From contig NZ_CP022253.1 of assembly GCF_003119195.2 (NCBI RefSeq), forward strand, positions 142,001-206,000: a DNA stretch of 64,000 bases, given 5' to 3'. The first letter of the stretch is position 1. Every line of letters begins with the position of its first letter. The position numbers and the translations under genes were made by a program. The notes under the pieces were generated by a model that was given only the letters and a program-made list of their open reading frames with translations, had not been told where the DNA came from and did no database searches. The DNA is from Azospirillum baldaniorum. Its GTDB lineage: Bacteria > Pseudomonadota > Alphaproteobacteria > Azospirillales > Azospirillaceae. This document shows positions 19,671 through 29,692 of this stretch, in pieces.

Positions 19671-20294
19671 TCAGGCTTTCGTATCGACGTGCTGGCCGCC
19701 CATTTCGTGAGGACCGGCCTTGGCGACGCCCACCATGGCCTCGCGCAGCAGGCGGCCGTGGATGGTGTAGCCGGGCTGGAGCACCTGCACGACGGTCCCG
19801 GCGGGCTTGCCGGTGTTCTCGATCTCGAACATCACCTGATGGAAGTTCGGGTCGAACAGCTCGCCGGTCGGGTCGATCTTCTTGATGCCCGCACGCTCGA
19901 AGGCGGAGATGAGCTGGCGCTCCGTCGCCTCCACGCCCACGGAGAGGCCCTTCAGCACGTCGTCGTTCTCGCGGCCCTCGGCGGGGACGGCCTCCAGCGC
20001 GCGGCGGAGGTTGTCGGCCACCGTCACCAGCTCCTTGGCGAAGCTGGACACGGCGAACTTGCTGGCGTCCTCGCGGTCGCGCTGGGCGCGGCGGCGGGTG
20101 TTCTCCACCTCGGCCATCTGGCGCAGGAGCTGGTCCTTCAGGCCGGCAACCTCGGCCTCAAGCTGGGCCACGCGATCCCCGGCACCGGCGTCCGCAGCCT
20201 TGTCCTGGGCGGCCTTGTCCTGGGCAGCCTTGTCCTGGACGGCTTCGGTCTGCTCCACCTCGGCTTCGGCGGGCTTGTTCTGCTCTTCGCTCAT
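19671..20294 (-). CDS. grpE: Nucleotide exchange factor GrpE
   Basis: A 207-residue protein that releases ADP from DnaK. It has an acidic, Ala/Lys/Asp repeat-rich N-terminal tail (three near-identical QDKAA units at about 22-37), a long coiled coil (VAQLEAEVAGLKDQLLRQMA), then the conserved ENTRRRAQRD and the C-terminal beta domain (DPNFHQVMFEIE, VLQPGYTIHGRLLREAMVGV). The ATG at 20294 is chosen; the longer frame would run into hrcA. It is 79 bp downstream of hrcA, the usual hrcA-grpE operon order. Confidence 0.97.
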   Translation of the reverse strand: MSEEQNKPAEAEVEQTEAVQDKAAQDKAAQDKAADAGAGDRVAQLEAEVAGLKDQLLRQMAEVENTRRRAQRDREDASKFAVSSFAKELVTVADNLRRALEAVPAEGRENDDVLKGLSVGVEATERQLISAFERAGIKKIDPTGELFDPNFHQVMFEIENTGKPAGTVVQVLQPGYTIHGRLLREAMVGVAKAGPHEMGGQHVDTKA

Positions 20295-20373
20295 GGCTCT
20301 CTCGTTGTCGTCTTGGGTCGTCGTCTGATGGGGGATGGGTGAAGCATTGCCAAGGTCGTCACACGACAGGTCG

Positions 20374-21414
20374 TCACCCGACAAGGCGGCTGATGACCTT
20401 GGCTGTATAATCCACAAGCGGGATGATCCGGGCATAATTGATGCGGGTCGGGCCGATCACGCCGATGGCGCCGATCACCTGCTCGCGGCTGTTCTGGAAG
20501 GGCGAGATGATCAGCGAACAGCCGGAATGGCCGAACAGCACATTCTCCGCGCCGATGAAGATCTGCACCCCGTCGCCCTTGCCGGTGGCGTCGAGCAGGC
20601 GCAGCATGGTCTCCTTGGTCTCCAGCGCCTCGAACAGGGCGCGCACGCGCTCCAGGTCCGACAGGGCAGTGACGTCCTCCAGCAGCTTCGCCTGGCCGCG
20701 CACGATGAGCTGGCCGCTGCTCTGCCCGCCGCTGCCCGCCCAGGTGGCAAGACCGGCGGAGACCACACGCTGCGACAATTCGTCCAGCTCGGTCTTCTGG
20801 TCCTCGATCTCGCGCAGCACGGCCTGCCGCGCCTCGTCCAGCGTGCGACCGACCAGCTTCGCGCTGAGGAAGTTCGACACCATCTGCAGCGTCGCGGCGG
20901 GCACGCCGACCGGAACTTCGATGACGCGGTTTTCGACCAGCCCGTCCTCGTTGACCAGCACGACCAGCGCCCGGCCGGGGGCCAGCGAGACAAACTCGAT
21001 GTGCTTCAGCGGCCGGTCGGTCTTCGGCGCCACCACCAGCCCGGCGCAGTGCGACAGGCCGGACAGCAGGGTGGAGGCCTCGCCCAGCACGTCCTGCAGC
21101 GACCGCCCGGAGGAGGCGCATTTGGCCTCGATGGAGCCGCGCTCGTCCTCGCTCAGGCTGCCGATCTCCAGCAGGCCGTTGACGAACAGGCGCAGCCCGG
21201 CCTCGGTCGGAATGCGGCCGGCGGAGGTGTGGGGGGCGTAGAGCAGCCCCTGCTCCTCCAGGTCGGCCATGACGTTGCGGATGGTCGCGGGCGACAGGGC
21301 CATGCCGAGCCTCCGCGAGATCGTGCGCGAGCCCACCGGCTCGCCGGTCGCCACATAGGCGTCGACGATCAGCCGGAAGATCTCGCGGGACCGTTGGTTC
21401 AGCTCGGTGATCAT
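20374..21414 (-). CDS. hrcA: Heat-inducible transcription repressor HrcA
   Basis: A 346-residue repressor with an N-terminal winged-helix domain ([36 protein letters not shown], then [18 protein letters not shown]), a dimerisation region and a GAF-like domain ending in [25 protein letters not shown]. It normally binds CIRCE operators and is titrated by GroE. No CIRCE inverted repeat (TTAGCACTC-N9-GAGTGCTAA) is present here, so its targets are elsewhere. It is divergent from rph and first in the hrcA-grpE operon; its own promoter looks sigma-32 dependent. Confidence 0.97.
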   Translation of the reverse strand: MITELNQRSREIFRLIVDAYVATGEPVGSRTISRRLGMALSPATIRNVMADLEEQGLLYAPHTSAGRIPTEAGLRLFVNGLLEIGSLSEDERGSIEAKCASSGRSLQDVLGEASTLLSGLSHCAGLVVAPKTDRPLKHIEFVSLAPGRALVVLVNEDGLVENRVIEVPVGVPAATLQMVSNFLSAKLVGRTLDEARQAVLREIEDQKTELDELSQRVVSAGLATWAGSGGQSSGQLIVRGQAKLLEDVTALSDLERVRALFEALETKETMLRLLDATGKGDGVQIFIGAENVLFGHSGCSLIISPFQNSREQVIGAIGVIGPTRINYARIIPLVDYTAKVISRLVG

Positions 21415-21467
21415 GGCGGGGCGGGGACCGGACGATGCTGTTGGGGCACGGATAAGGGGCGTCCCGA

Positions 21468-21496
21468 ATTTAGGCAGGTGTCCGCGCCGAATCAAC
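21468..21496 (-). promoter_or_regulatory. Sigma-32 type promoter of hrcA-grpE
   Basis: On the minus strand GTTG (21496-21493), 18 bp, CCTAAAT (21474-21468), then TCG: one mismatch from CYTATNTNNG. The spacer ends in CACCTG exactly as in the dnaK promoter at 16640-16668. The predicted start is near 21461, about 47 nt before the hrcA ATG. Confidence 0.6.
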
Positions 21497-21579
21497 GTGC
21501 GCCCCGGTTGCGCGCTGGACGGCGGGGGCGGCGGACGCTAGCTTGCCGCCGATTTCAACAGATTCGCGGATCATGCCCG

Positions 21580-22299
<720 letters not shown>

Positions 22300-22316
22300 A
22301 GGCGCGGTTGCGCTTG

Positions 22317-22415
22317 CCCCCACCCTGACCCTCCCCCGCTTTCGCAGGGGAGGGGAAATCGGCCCTCCCCTGCGAAGCGGGGGAGGGAGGGACCCGCGAA
22401 GCGGGAGGGTGGGCG
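22317..22415. repeat. GC-rich palindromic repeat between rph and rdgB
   Basis: A block of CCCTCCCC / GGGGAGGG arms forms nested hairpins: CCCTCCCCCGCTTTCGCAGG pairs with the later CCTGCGAAGCGGGGGAGGG, followed by CCCGCGAAGCGGG. It is related to the shorter element at 9282-9312. A REP-like dispersed intergenic repeat. Confidence 0.7.
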
Positions 22416-22443
22416 CAACGGTTTGTGACAGAAGGAGCTCCCC

Positions 22444-23046
22444 ATGACCACGCCTCCCCGCCGCTTCACGGGCGGCACGCTGGTGATCGCCAGCCACAAC
22501 AAGGGCAAGGTCCGCGAGATCGCGGCGCTGCTCGGCCCCTACGCCGCCTCCTTCGTGTCCGCGGGCGAGCTTGGCCTGCCCGAGCCGGAGGAGACGGGGA
22601 CCAGCTTCGTCGCGAACGCCGAGCTGAAGGCCCTGGCCGCCGCCAAGGCCGGCCATGTCGCCCTGGCCGACGACAGCGGGATGGTGGTGCCGGCGCTGAA
22701 CGGCGACCCCGGCATCTACTCCGCCCGCTGGGCCGGTCCGGAAAAGGACTTCCAGATGGCCATGGGCAAGGTCGAGGACGGGTTGAAGGGCCAGACCGAC
22801 CGCAGCGCCTGGTTCGTCTGCGCCCTGTCGCTCGCCTGGCCGGATGGCCATGTCGAGACGGTCGAGGGCCGCTGCCCCGGCACCCTGGTCTGGCCGCCGC
22901 GCGGCGAGCATGGTTTCGGTTACGATCCGATGTTCAGGCCGGACGGCTACGACATCACCTTCGGCGAGATGGACCCGGCCAGGAAGCATGAGATGAGCCA
23001 CCGGGCCGACGCCTTCCGCCAGCTTGTGGAGCGATGCTTCAAGTGA
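22444..23046 (+). CDS. rdgB: XTP/dITP pyrophosphatase (RdgB/HAM1)
   Basis: A 200-residue house-cleaning enzyme that hydrolyses dITP, dXTP and XTP to monophosphates, keeping them out of DNA. It has the family N-terminus [18 protein letters not shown], the [21 protein letters not shown] block with the catalytic/metal acid, and the C-terminal GFGYDPMF...[14 protein letters not shown]. Length is normal. GAAGGAG precedes the ATG at 22444. Its 3' end overlaps hemW by 13 bp, so translational coupling is likely. Confidence 0.97.
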   Translation: MTTPPRRFTGGTLVIASHNKGKVREIAALLGPYAASFVSAGELGLPEPEETGTSFVANAELKALAAAKAGHVALADDSGMVVPALNGDPGIYSARWAGPEKDFQMAMGKVEDGLKGQTDRSAWFVCALSLAWPDGHVETVEGRCPGTLVWPPRGEHGFGYDPMFRPDGYDITFGEMDPARKHEMSHRADAFRQLVERCFK

Positions 23047-24200
23047 CTCCTGATCCTGGCTTCGGGATCTACATCCACTGGCCCTTCTGCAAGGCGAAGT
23101 GCCCGTACTGCGACTTCAACAGCCACGTCCGCGACCGGGTCGAGCATGACCGCTGGCGCGCCGCGCTGGTGCGGGAGCTGGATCATTACGCGGACGCAAC
23201 GACCGGCCGCCGGGTCACCTCCGTCTTCTTCGGGGGCGGCACGCCGTCGCTGATGGAACCGGCGACGGTCGGCGCCGTGCTGGAGCGCATCGCCGCCCGC
23301 TGGACGGTGGGCAGCGATTTGGAAGTGTCGCTGGAGGCCAACCCGACCTCGGTCGAGGCCGACAAGTTCCGCGCCTTCCGCGCCGCCGGGGTCAACCGCC
23401 TGTCGATGGGCATCCAGGCGCTGGACGACACCGCGCTGAAGTTCCTCGGCCGCCAGCACAGCGCGGCCGAGGCGACCGGAGCCATCGCGCTGGCCGCCCG
23501 GACCTTCCCCCGCTTCAGCTTCGACCTGATCTACGCCCGCCCCGGCCAATCCGTCGCGGCCTGGGAGGCGGAGCTGACCCAAGCGCTCGACCACGCGGTC
23601 GGCCATCTGTCGGTCTACCAGCTGACCATCGAGGAGGGCACGGCCTTCTTCCCCCTGCACGCGCGGGGCGATCTGGTGCTGCCCGACGAGGATCTGGCCG
23701 GCGACCTCTACGAGGCGACGCAGAGCCTGCTCGACCGCGCCGGGCTGCCCGCCTACGAGATTTCCAACCACGCCCGCCCCGGCGAGGAGAGCCGCCACAA
23801 CCTGACCTACTGGCGCTACGGCGATTACGTCGGCGTCGGTCCCGGCGCCCACGGCCGGCTGACGCTGGACGGCGAGAAATTCGCCACCCGCGCCCACCGC
23901 GCCCCGGAGATCTGGCTGGAGCGGGTCGAGCGCGACGGCCACGGCGCCGCCGCCCCCGAGCCGGTCGCCCGCGAGTCGCGCGGGTCGGAGCTGCTGATGA
24001 TGGGACTGCGCCTGCGCGAGGGGGTGGCCCGCGCCCGGCTGGTCGAGGAGACCGGCCGCGACCTCGACGGGCTGGTCGATCCCGCCGCGCTGGAGCGTCT
24101 GGTGGCCGGCGGCTTCCTGGAGGTCGGCAAGGACACGTTGCGCGCCACCCATGAGGGGCGACAGCGGTTGAACGCCGTGCTGGGGGCCCTTCTGGCCTGA
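23034..24200 (+). CDS. hemW: Radical SAM family heme chaperone HemW
   Basis: A 388-residue HemN-like radical SAM protein. The 4Fe-4S motif is C19-xxx-C23-xx-C26 ([14 protein letters not shown]), followed by FFGGGTPSL and the C-terminal HemN domain. The cysteine directly after the motif found in true coproporphyrinogen oxidase (CxxxCxxCxC) is replaced by F, which points to HemW, a heme carrier or chaperone. It often carries the name 'coproporphyrinogen III oxidase-like'. It overlaps rdgB by 13 bp, a conserved rph-rdgB-hemW order. Confidence 0.93.
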   Translation: MLQVTPDPGFGIYIHWPFCKAKCPYCDFNSHVRDRVEHDRWRAALVRELDHYADATTGRRVTSVFFGGGTPSLMEPATVGAVLERIAARWTVGSDLEVSLEANPTSVEADKFRAFRAAGVNRLSMGIQALDDTALKFLGRQHSAAEATGAIALAARTFPRFSFDLIYARPGQSVAAWEAELTQALDHAVGHLSVYQLTIEEGTAFFPLHARGDLVLPDEDLAGDLYEATQSLLDRAGLPAYEISNHARPGEESRHNLTYWRYGDYVGVGPGAHGRLTLDGEKFATRAHRAPEIWLERVERDGHGAAAPEPVARESRGSELLMMGLRLREGVARARLVEETGRDLDGLVDPAALERLVAGGFLEVGKDTLRATHEGRQRLNAVLGALLA

Positions 24201-24262
24201 CCGCAGGAATACCCGGAAACGTGGTGTGACAAAGGCGCCCAGTGCCCGGTGCGCCCCGCATT

Positions 24263-24282
24263 CTTATACATCCGTTTATAAG
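24263..24282. repeat. Small inverted repeat in the chemoreceptor leader region
   Basis: CTTATA (24263-24268) and TATAAG (24277-24282) are perfect complements around 8 bp, in an AT-richer pocket of the 189-bp gap before the chemoreceptor. It may be a promoter/operator; evidence is thin. Confidence 0.3.
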
Positions 24283-24389
24283 TTTCCTGTGACTGTCGGT
24301 CATCCTTGAAGTCCTGGCGAAGGACAAGGGCAAACAATCGCCGCTTGCCGGGACACAGGGCAGGGCAGACAGTTGCAGGCAGACATCCC

Positions 24390-26081
24390 ATGACCCTCAC
24401 GAAGCTTTCCATTCGGGCCAAGCTGTGGGCGCTCGTCGTCGCGGCTTCGGTCGCATCCTTCACCATCGCCGGTGCCGGCCTTTATCTCAATTACAGCCGA
24501 ATGCACGCCGACCGTCTGGACACGCTGCACAGCATCGTGGAGACCGGGGTCACCCTGGCCACCACGCTGGAGGCGGACGCCGCCGCCGGCAAGATCACCC
24601 GCGACGAGGCGCAGGCGCGCTTCAAGGCGGCGGTGGCCGGCATCCGCTACGCCGGCGGCAAGGAGTATCTCTTCGCCCACACCATGGACGGCTACGGCTT
24701 CGCCCACGTCAACGCCAAGTTGATCGGCGCCGACGTCAAGCCGCTGAAGTCGGCCAACGGCGTCCACATGATCGTGGAGTTCATCCGCATGGTCCGCGCC
24801 ACCGGCGACGGCCTGCTGGAATACGACTGGCCGCGCACGGTCGGCGGCAGCGACTTGGCGGTGAAGCTGGGCTATGTCCGCGGCTTCGAGCCGTGGAACA
24901 TCTTCATCGGCACCGGCATCTTCATCGACGACATCCGGGCCGCCTTCCTGGACCAGCTCCGGACGCTGGCCTTCGTCATCCTGGCGCTGGCGGTGCCGGC
25001 CGTCGGCCTGATCGCCTGGGTCGGCACCGACATCAGCCGGGTGCTGCGCGGGCTGGGCGCCAAGATGCGCTCGCTGGCCGACGGCGACCTGAACACCCGC
25101 TTCCCCGAGGCGGAGCGCGGCGACGAGATCGGCGCCATGGCCAAGGCCGTGCTGGTCTTCCAGACCAACGCCCGCGACAAGCAGCGGCTGGAGGCCGAGC
25201 AGGCCGCGTCGGCCCAGCGCGCCGGGGAGGACAAGCGCCGCGCCATGCTGGCGCTGGCCGCCAGTTTCGAGCAGAGTATCGGCGCCGTCGTCCGCACCGT
25301 GTCCGACGCGGCGGCGACGATGGAGGAGCGCGCGGCCGAGATGAGCCGCGCCGCCGCCCAGACCGACGAGCTGGCGACCTCGGTCGCCGCGGCGACGGAG
25401 CAGACCTCCGCCAACGTGCAGACCGTGGCCGCGGCGTCGGAGGAGCTGGCCGGCTCGATCCAGGAGATCAGCCGTCAGGTCGCCGAGTCGTCGCGCATCG
25501 CCGGCGAGGCGGTGACCCTCAGCGGGCGGGCCAACGACAAGGTCGGCGGATTGGCCGAGGCGGTGCAGAAGATCGGCGCGGTGGTGCAGCTCATCAACGA
25601 CATCGCCAGCCAGACCAACCTGCTGGCGCTCAACGCCACCATCGAGGCGGCGCGGGCGGGCGAGGCCGGCAAGGGCTTCGCCGTGGTGGCGAGCGAGGTC
25701 AAGGCGCTGGCCAACCAGACCGCCAAGGCGACCGAGGAGATCGCCGCCCAGGTTGCCAACATCCAGTCCGTGACTGGTGACGCGGTCGGCGAGATCCAGG
25801 GCGTGACCCAGGTCATCCTGCGGGTGAACGAGATCGCCACCTCCATCGCCTCCGCGGTCGAGGAGCAGGGGGCGGCGACCCGCGAGATCAGCCGCAACGT
25901 CCAGGAAGCGGCGGGCGGCACGCAGGAGGTGTCGGCCAACATCACCGGCGTCACCGATGCCGCGACCCGGAGCGGCGCCACCGCCCGCGACGTGCTAGAG
26001 ATGTCGCGCCAGCTCGGCCACCAGCTCGACACGCTGCACCGCGAGGTCGGGGGCTTCCTTCAGCAACTCCGCGCGGCGTAA
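24390..26081 (+). CDS. Methyl-accepting chemotaxis protein with periplasmic Cache domain
   Basis: A 563-residue transducer. Transmembrane helix 1 is at about 13-34, a single Cache-type sensor at about 40-185 ([26 protein letters not shown]), helix 2 at about 190-215, HAMP at about 215-270, then a long coiled-coil signalling domain. The hairpin tip reads [20 protein letters not shown], the CheA/CheW binding site. The start at 24390 ([13 protein letters not shown]) is preferred over 24306, which would add an unlikely basic extension. sCache domains of this type often bind small organic acids; the ligand is not predictable. No other chemotaxis genes are nearby. Confidence 0.95.
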   Translation: MTLTKLSIRAKLWALVVAASVASFTIAGAGLYLNYSRMHADRLDTLHSIVETGVTLATTLEADAAAGKITRDEAQARFKAAVAGIRYAGGKEYLFAHTMDGYGFAHVNAKLIGADVKPLKSANGVHMIVEFIRMVRATGDGLLEYDWPRTVGGSDLAVKLGYVRGFEPWNIFIGTGIFIDDIRAAFLDQLRTLAFVILALAVPAVGLIAWVGTDISRVLRGLGAKMRSLADGDLNTRFPEAERGDEIGAMAKAVLVFQTNARDKQRLEAEQAASAQRAGEDKRRAMLALAASFEQSIGAVVRTVSDAAATMEERAAEMSRAAAQTDELATSVAAATEQTSANVQTVAAASEELAGSIQEISRQVAESSRIAGEAVTLSGRANDKVGGLAEAVQKIGAVVQLINDIASQTNLLALNATIEAARAGEAGKGFAVVASEVKALANQTAKATEEIAAQVANIQSVTGDAVGEIQGVTQVILRVNEIATSIASAVEEQGAATREISRNVQEAAGGTQEVSANITGVTDAATRSGATARDVLEMSRQLGHQLDTLHREVGGFLQQLRAA

Positions 26082-26113
26082 GGTGGGGTGAACGGTCCGG
26101 AAAAGGGGTTGGG

Positions 26114-26620
26114 ATGCGCATCAGTCTGGTGGTGGCCGCGGCGCGCAACGGCGTGATCGGCCGCGACGGCACCCTGCCCTGGTCCCTGCCCGGCGACCTC
26201 AAGCGCTTCCGGGAGCTGACGATGGGCAAGCCGGTCCTGATGGGCCGGCGCACCTGGGAGTCGCTGCCCTGCAAGCCCCTACCCGGCCGCGACAACCTTG
26301 TGGTCAGCCGCAGCGTCCCGCCGGGCGAGCGGGACGGGGCGCGCTGGTTCGCCGGCCTCAACGCGGCGCTGGACTGGTGCCGCGGCCACGGCGTCCCGGA
26401 CGTCGCCGTGATCGGCGGCGCCGAACTGTTCCGCGAAACCCTGCCGCTCGCCGACATCGTCCACCTGACCCGCGTCGAGCGGGATGTGGAGGGCGACACC
26501 GTCATGCCGCCGCTGGGGCCGGAGTGGGTGGAGGCGGAGCGCGGCCCGCTGCTGACCGAAAACGGGCTGGATTACCGGTACGTGGACCTCGTGCGGCGCC
26601 CCGTCAGCGCTGGGGCGTGA
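26114..26620 (+). CDS. folA: Dihydrofolate reductase
   Basis: A 168-residue NADPH-dependent reductase making tetrahydrofolate. Recognisable are [46 protein letters not shown] (substrate loop with the LPW motif and the catalytic acid D at PGDLKRF), NLVVSR, the cofactor GG in [10 protein letters not shown], and the C-terminal strand. Start at 26114 after AAAAGGGG. It overlaps the 3' end of the convergent small membrane protein by 17 bp. Confidence 0.96.
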   Translation: [168 protein letters not shown]

Positions 26621-26846
26621 GCGCAACGATCGACAGCCCGCCCCACAGCAGCGCCAGTCCCATGCTCACAATGGCGTCGAATCGCAAATCCACCACCTCC
26701 AGATACAAGTGCATCTGGTTCATGCTCCCAAGCACCCCGAGCGAGGGCTGGTAGCCGTTCATCATCGGGAACGCCATGACCGGCATCATCACGCCCCACA
26801 CGACCATCAGCCGGCCCAGCAGATAGAATGGATCGAATGGCAGCAT
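26604..26846 (-). CDS. Small hypothetical membrane protein
   Basis: An 80-residue protein I do not recognise by name. Two hydrophobic segments (about residues 9-28 and 56-77) flank a central polar stretch with many methionines (MMPVMAFPMMN, GSMNQMH). AGGAGACAG lies upstream of the ATG at 26846. It is divergent from the XRE regulator gene by 92 bp and overlaps folA tail to tail, so it may be the regulator's target. The region is less GC-rich than average. Confidence 0.6.
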   Translation of the reverse strand: MLPFDPFYLLGRLMVVWGVMMPVMAFPMMNGYQPSLGVLGSMNQMHLYLEVVDLRFDAIVSMGLALLWGGLSIVALTPQR

Positions 26847-26938
26847 GTCTGTCTCCTATGAAGTAAACTCTGCATTTCGATGATTAAAACGAATTCTCTT
26901 GCATGGTCAACCGTTCATACCCGGAGGAAAGTCCGGTT

Positions 26939-27277
26939 ATGGATCGGAAACACGCATTTGGGCTGCGGCTTCGGGCAATCCGTAAGGCGCGCGCTTTGAC
27001 CCAAGAACAATTTGCCGAATTGCTCGACCGCACGACCGAGGCCGTGTCCAACATGGAACGCGGCGTCAGCCTGCCGAGCGTGGAGACACTGATCCGGCTG
27101 AGTGAGAACCTCGGCATTCCATTGCGCGAATTGGCCGACGCGCTCGATCCAGCGGTCAATGCCAACAGCAAGCGTGTGGCTTTGGAATCGGCGCTTTCAG
27201 AGCGGGCACGCCAGCTTACGACCCGCGATCTGGAAATCGCTCTGAAACAGATCGAGGCGTTTCCGAAGGGCGATTAG
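26939..27277 (+). CDS. XRE-family helix-turn-helix regulator
   Basis: A 112-residue Cro/CI-type DNA-binding protein. The HTH spans about residues 6-62: LRLRAIRKARALTQEQFAELLDRTTEAVSNMERGVSLPSVETLIRLSENLGI. The C-terminal 45 residues are helical and may dimerise. I chose the ATG at 26939 because GGAGGAAA stands at ideal spacing; the ORF-opening ATG at 26903 lacks one. Codon use is noticeably less GC3-rich than that of neighbours, hinting at later acquisition. A divergent small membrane protein shares its promoter region. Confidence 0.85.
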   Translation: MDRKHAFGLRLRAIRKARALTQEQFAELLDRTTEAVSNMERGVSLPSVETLIRLSENLGIPLRELADALDPAVNANSKRVALESALSERARQLTTRDLEIALKQIEAFPKGD

Positions 27278-27323
27278 CTTTTCGTCTGGAACCACCGTCA
27301 GGCCATTGCAACGGCCTTGATAA

Positions 27324-27441
27324 CCCTCGCCCCTCTGGGGAGAGGGTGGCCCGCAGGGCCGGTGAGGGGGATGTGCGTGGTGGTGCGTCCGGCAGAAGCG
27401 CAACCCCCTCACCCTAACCCTCTCCCCAGAGGGGAGAGGGG
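27324..27441 (+). repeat. REP-like composite palindromic element (copy 1)
   Basis: A segment of about 118 bp: CCCCTCTGGGGAGAGGG arm, GGCCCGCAGGGCC hairpin, GGTGAGGGGG, a variable middle containing GTCCGGCAGAAGCGC, then CCCCCTCACCCTAACCC and a second CTCCCCAGAGGGGAG hairpin. Near-copies occur at 42767-42884 (inverted) and 51623-51800. It sits between the XRE gene and the convergent gshB end. Confidence 0.8.
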
Positions 27442-27464
27442 ATTTCCATTTTAAATGGAATAGC

Positions 27465-28421
27465 TTAAGCCCCCTTGTTCTCGCGGTGGCGGCGCTCGAT
27501 GGCGTCCCACAGGGTGGCCTCCAGCGCCGAGCCGTCGAGCCGGTTGATCTCCTGGATGCCGGTGGGCGAGGTCACGTTGATCTCGGTCATATAGTCGCCG
27601 ATCACGTCGATCCCGACGAAGACCAGACCCTTCGCGCGCAGCACCGGGCCGATGGCCTTGCAGATCTCCTGCTCACGCGGGGTCAGCTCGGTCTTCTTGG
27701 CGCTGCCGCCGGCGTGGAAGTTGGCGCGGGCCTCGCCCTCCTGGGGCATGCGGCTGACGGCGCCGGCGGGCTCGCCGTCGATCAGGATGATGCGCTTGTC
27801 GCCCTGGCGGATCTCCGGCAGGTACTTCTGCACGATCACCGGCTCGCGGTAGAGCTGGGTGAACAGCTCCAGCAGCGAGCCCAGATTCTCGTCGTCCGGC
27901 TTCAGGTGGAAGACGCCGGCCCCGCCGTTGCCGAACAGCGGCTTGACGATGATGTCCTTGTGCTGCGCCCGGAAGTCCAGGACGGCCTGCTTGTCGCTGG
28001 TGATCAGCGTCGGCGGCATCAGGTCGGGGAAATGGGTGACGAACAGCTTTTCCGGCGCGTTGCGCACCTCCGCCGGGTCGTTCAGCACCAGCACCTTGGG
28101 CTGGATGTGCTCCAGCATGTGGGTGGCGGTGATGTAGGCCATGTCGAAGGGCGGGTCCTGGCGCATCAGCACCACGTCCATGGTCGACAGGTCGACGATC
28201 CGCGGCTCGCCCAGCGTGTAGTGGGCGCCCTTCTGGCGGACCACGGTCATCTCGCGCACACGGGCGGTCAGGACGTTGCCGGTCAGGCTGAGGTCGCGCG
28301 GGTGGTAGTGGTAGAGCGTGTGCCCGCGCTTCTGCGCCTCAAGCGCCATCATGAAGCTCGAGTCGGTGTCGATGTTGATGGACTCGATGGGGTCCATCTG
28401 GAAGGCGACGGCGAGGCTCAT
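27465..28421 (-). CDS. gshB: Glutathione synthetase
   Basis: A 318-residue ATP-grasp ligase joining gamma-glutamylcysteine and glycine. Landmarks: N-terminal [30 protein letters not shown], the ATP-binding [12 protein letters not shown] loop, [12 protein letters not shown] and the terminal [23 protein letters not shown]. Length is canonical. The ATG at 28421 is chosen; upstream codons belong to the neighbour in another frame. It follows the SirB1/TPR gene by 35 bp in the conserved string LpoA/rsmI/yraN/gshB. Confidence 0.97.
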   Translation of the reverse strand: MSLAVAFQMDPIESINIDTDSSFMMALEAQKRGHTLYHYHPRDLSLTGNVLTARVREMTVVRQKGAHYTLGEPRIVDLSTMDVVLMRQDPPFDMAYITATHMLEHIQPKVLVLNDPAEVRNAPEKLFVTHFPDLMPPTLITSDKQAVLDFRAQHKDIIVKPLFGNGGAGVFHLKPDDENLGSLLELFTQLYREPVIVQKYLPEIRQGDKRIILIDGEPAGAVSRMPQEGEARANFHAGGSAKKTELTPREQEICKAIGPVLRAKGLVFVGIDVIGDYMTEINVTSPTGIQEINRLDGSALEATLWDAIERRHRENKGA

Positions 28422-28456
28422 CCTGCGGGTCTCCGGAACGGGCTTTTGAAATGGGG

Positions 28457-29290
28457 TCAGTTCAGTTGGTTCTTGAGCTGCTGGATCAGCGCGGCGACCT
28501 GATGGCGGTGCCGTTCGCTGGCGGTCAGCTCCAGGAAGGTTTCCAGCGCGGCGATGGCGGCGGCGAGGTTGCCGTTGTGGGCCTCCAGCAGGCCGGTCTC
28601 CCGCCACAGCGACGCCTCGGCCGGGGCGAACAGCCGCATCGCCTCCAGCACCTCCAGCGCGCGCGGCACGTCACGGGCGGAGAGGTGGCGCAGCTTGATG
28701 TTGTTCTGGAGCCTCAACAAAATCTCGCGGTTGGACACCGTCTGGTAATGGCCGGGCTCCAGCTCCGCGGCGCTGCCGGCGGTGGCCTTCAGCAGGTCGC
28801 GCAGGTCCACGGCGGTGCGCACCTGCCCCTCGTTGAAGGGGTCGAGGATGGCGCGGGCGCCGTCGGCCTCCAGCCGCACCAGGAAATGGCCGGGGAAGTT
28901 CAGCCCCAGCATCGTCCAGCCCTGCGAACGGGCGGCGTGCAGGTACAGGATGCCCAGTGCCACCGGCAGGCCGCGGCGGCGGTCGATGACGCGCAGCAGG
29001 TTGGCGTTCTGCAGGTCGTCGTAGGTGTCCTGGTCGCCGGCGTAGCCGTGCCGCTCCACGATGACCTCGTGCAGCCAGGAGATGCGGGCCTCCAGCCCGT
29101 CGAGGGTGGGCGAGACGCGCTCCGCCAGATCGTGGGCGATGTCGGCGAGGTGGCGGCGGTAGTCGGCCAGCGCGGCGCCCGGCACCTCCAGCGCGCCCAG
29201 CGCGAGGGCGGCTTCGGCCAGATCGATCTGCTCGTCCGGCTGCTGCCCCACGCGGCGCAGGATGTCACGGGCCTCGGCGCGGCTGGTCAC
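28457..29290 (-). CDS. SirB1-family transglutaminase-like/TPR protein
   Basis: A 277-residue protein: a helical start, then a SirB1/transglutaminase-like core (about 70-190; [45 protein letters not shown]) and C-terminal TPR-like helices ([37 protein letters not shown]). The catalytic Cys of true transglutaminases is not evident, so it is probably a non-enzymatic scaffold. It lies 33 bp after yraN and before gshB on the same strand. The family's role is not established. Confidence 0.85.
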   Translation of the reverse strand: MTSRAEARDILRRVGQQPDEQIDLAEAALALGALEVPGAALADYRRHLADIAHDLAERVSPTLDGLEARISWLHEVIVERHGYAGDQDTYDDLQNANLLRVIDRRRGLPVALGILYLHAARSQGWTMLGLNFPGHFLVRLEADGARAILDPFNEGQVRTAVDLRDLLKATAGSAAELEPGHYQTVSNREILLRLQNNIKLRHLSARDVPRALEVLEAMRLFAPAEASLWRETGLLEAHNGNLAAAIAALETFLELTASERHRHQVAALIQQLKNQLN

Positions 29291-29323
29291 GGGCGGCGTC
29301 CTTCCTCTTCTTCAGCCTTCGCG

Positions 29324-29692
29324 TCAGGCCCGCCACGCGTCCGGGACGTGGCGCGGCCACGACCAAGGGGTAACGAGCATGACGTCGAAGCGCAAGACAT
29401 AGCCGGCATAGCGGGGGTTGGCCCCCAGATAGGCGTGGGCGGCGCGGGCGAGGCGGCCCCGCTGGCGGGCGTTGACCGCCTCGTTCGCGGTGTCCCAGTC
29501 GCCGCGGGCCTTGACTTCGACGATCGCCAGAGTGTCGCCCCGCCGGGCCACGATGTCGATCTCTCCCATGGGTGTGCGCAGGCGGCTTTCCAGGATGCGG
29601 TAACCCTTCAGCCGCAGCGCCAGCCGGCAGAGCTGCTCGGCGTAGCGGCCGTAATTCTCGGCCCGGCGGCGCAGGGCGCCCGGCGCGCTCAT
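29324..29692 (-). CDS. yraN: YraN/UPF0102 family endonuclease-like protein
   Basis: A 122-residue restriction-endonuclease-fold protein. The PD-(D/E)xK-like site is readable as GEIDIVARRGDTLAIVEVKAR, preceded by AENYGRYAEQLCRLALRLKGYRILESR. The family is near universal and has been linked to recombination; its activity is unproven. The start at 29692 overlaps the rsmI stop by 4 bp (ATGA), indicating coupled translation. A longer open frame reading into rsmI is a shadow. Confidence 0.93.
   Translation of the reverse strand: MSAPGALRRRAENYGRYAEQLCRLALRLKGYRILESRLRTPMGEIDIVARRGDTLAIVEVKARGDWDTANEAVNARQRGRLARAAHAYLGANPRYAGYVLRFDVMLVTPWSWPRHVPDAWRA

Noticed and set aside
20295..21579. CIRCE operator for HrcA near hrcA, grpE or rph
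   Set aside because: I looked for TTAGCACTC-N9-GAGTGCTAA and found nothing close; the promoter there looks sigma-32 dependent instead.
27455..27474. CtrA box near the gshB end
   Set aside because: The two TTAA elements there are 10 bp apart rather than 7, and the site lies at a gene 3' end.
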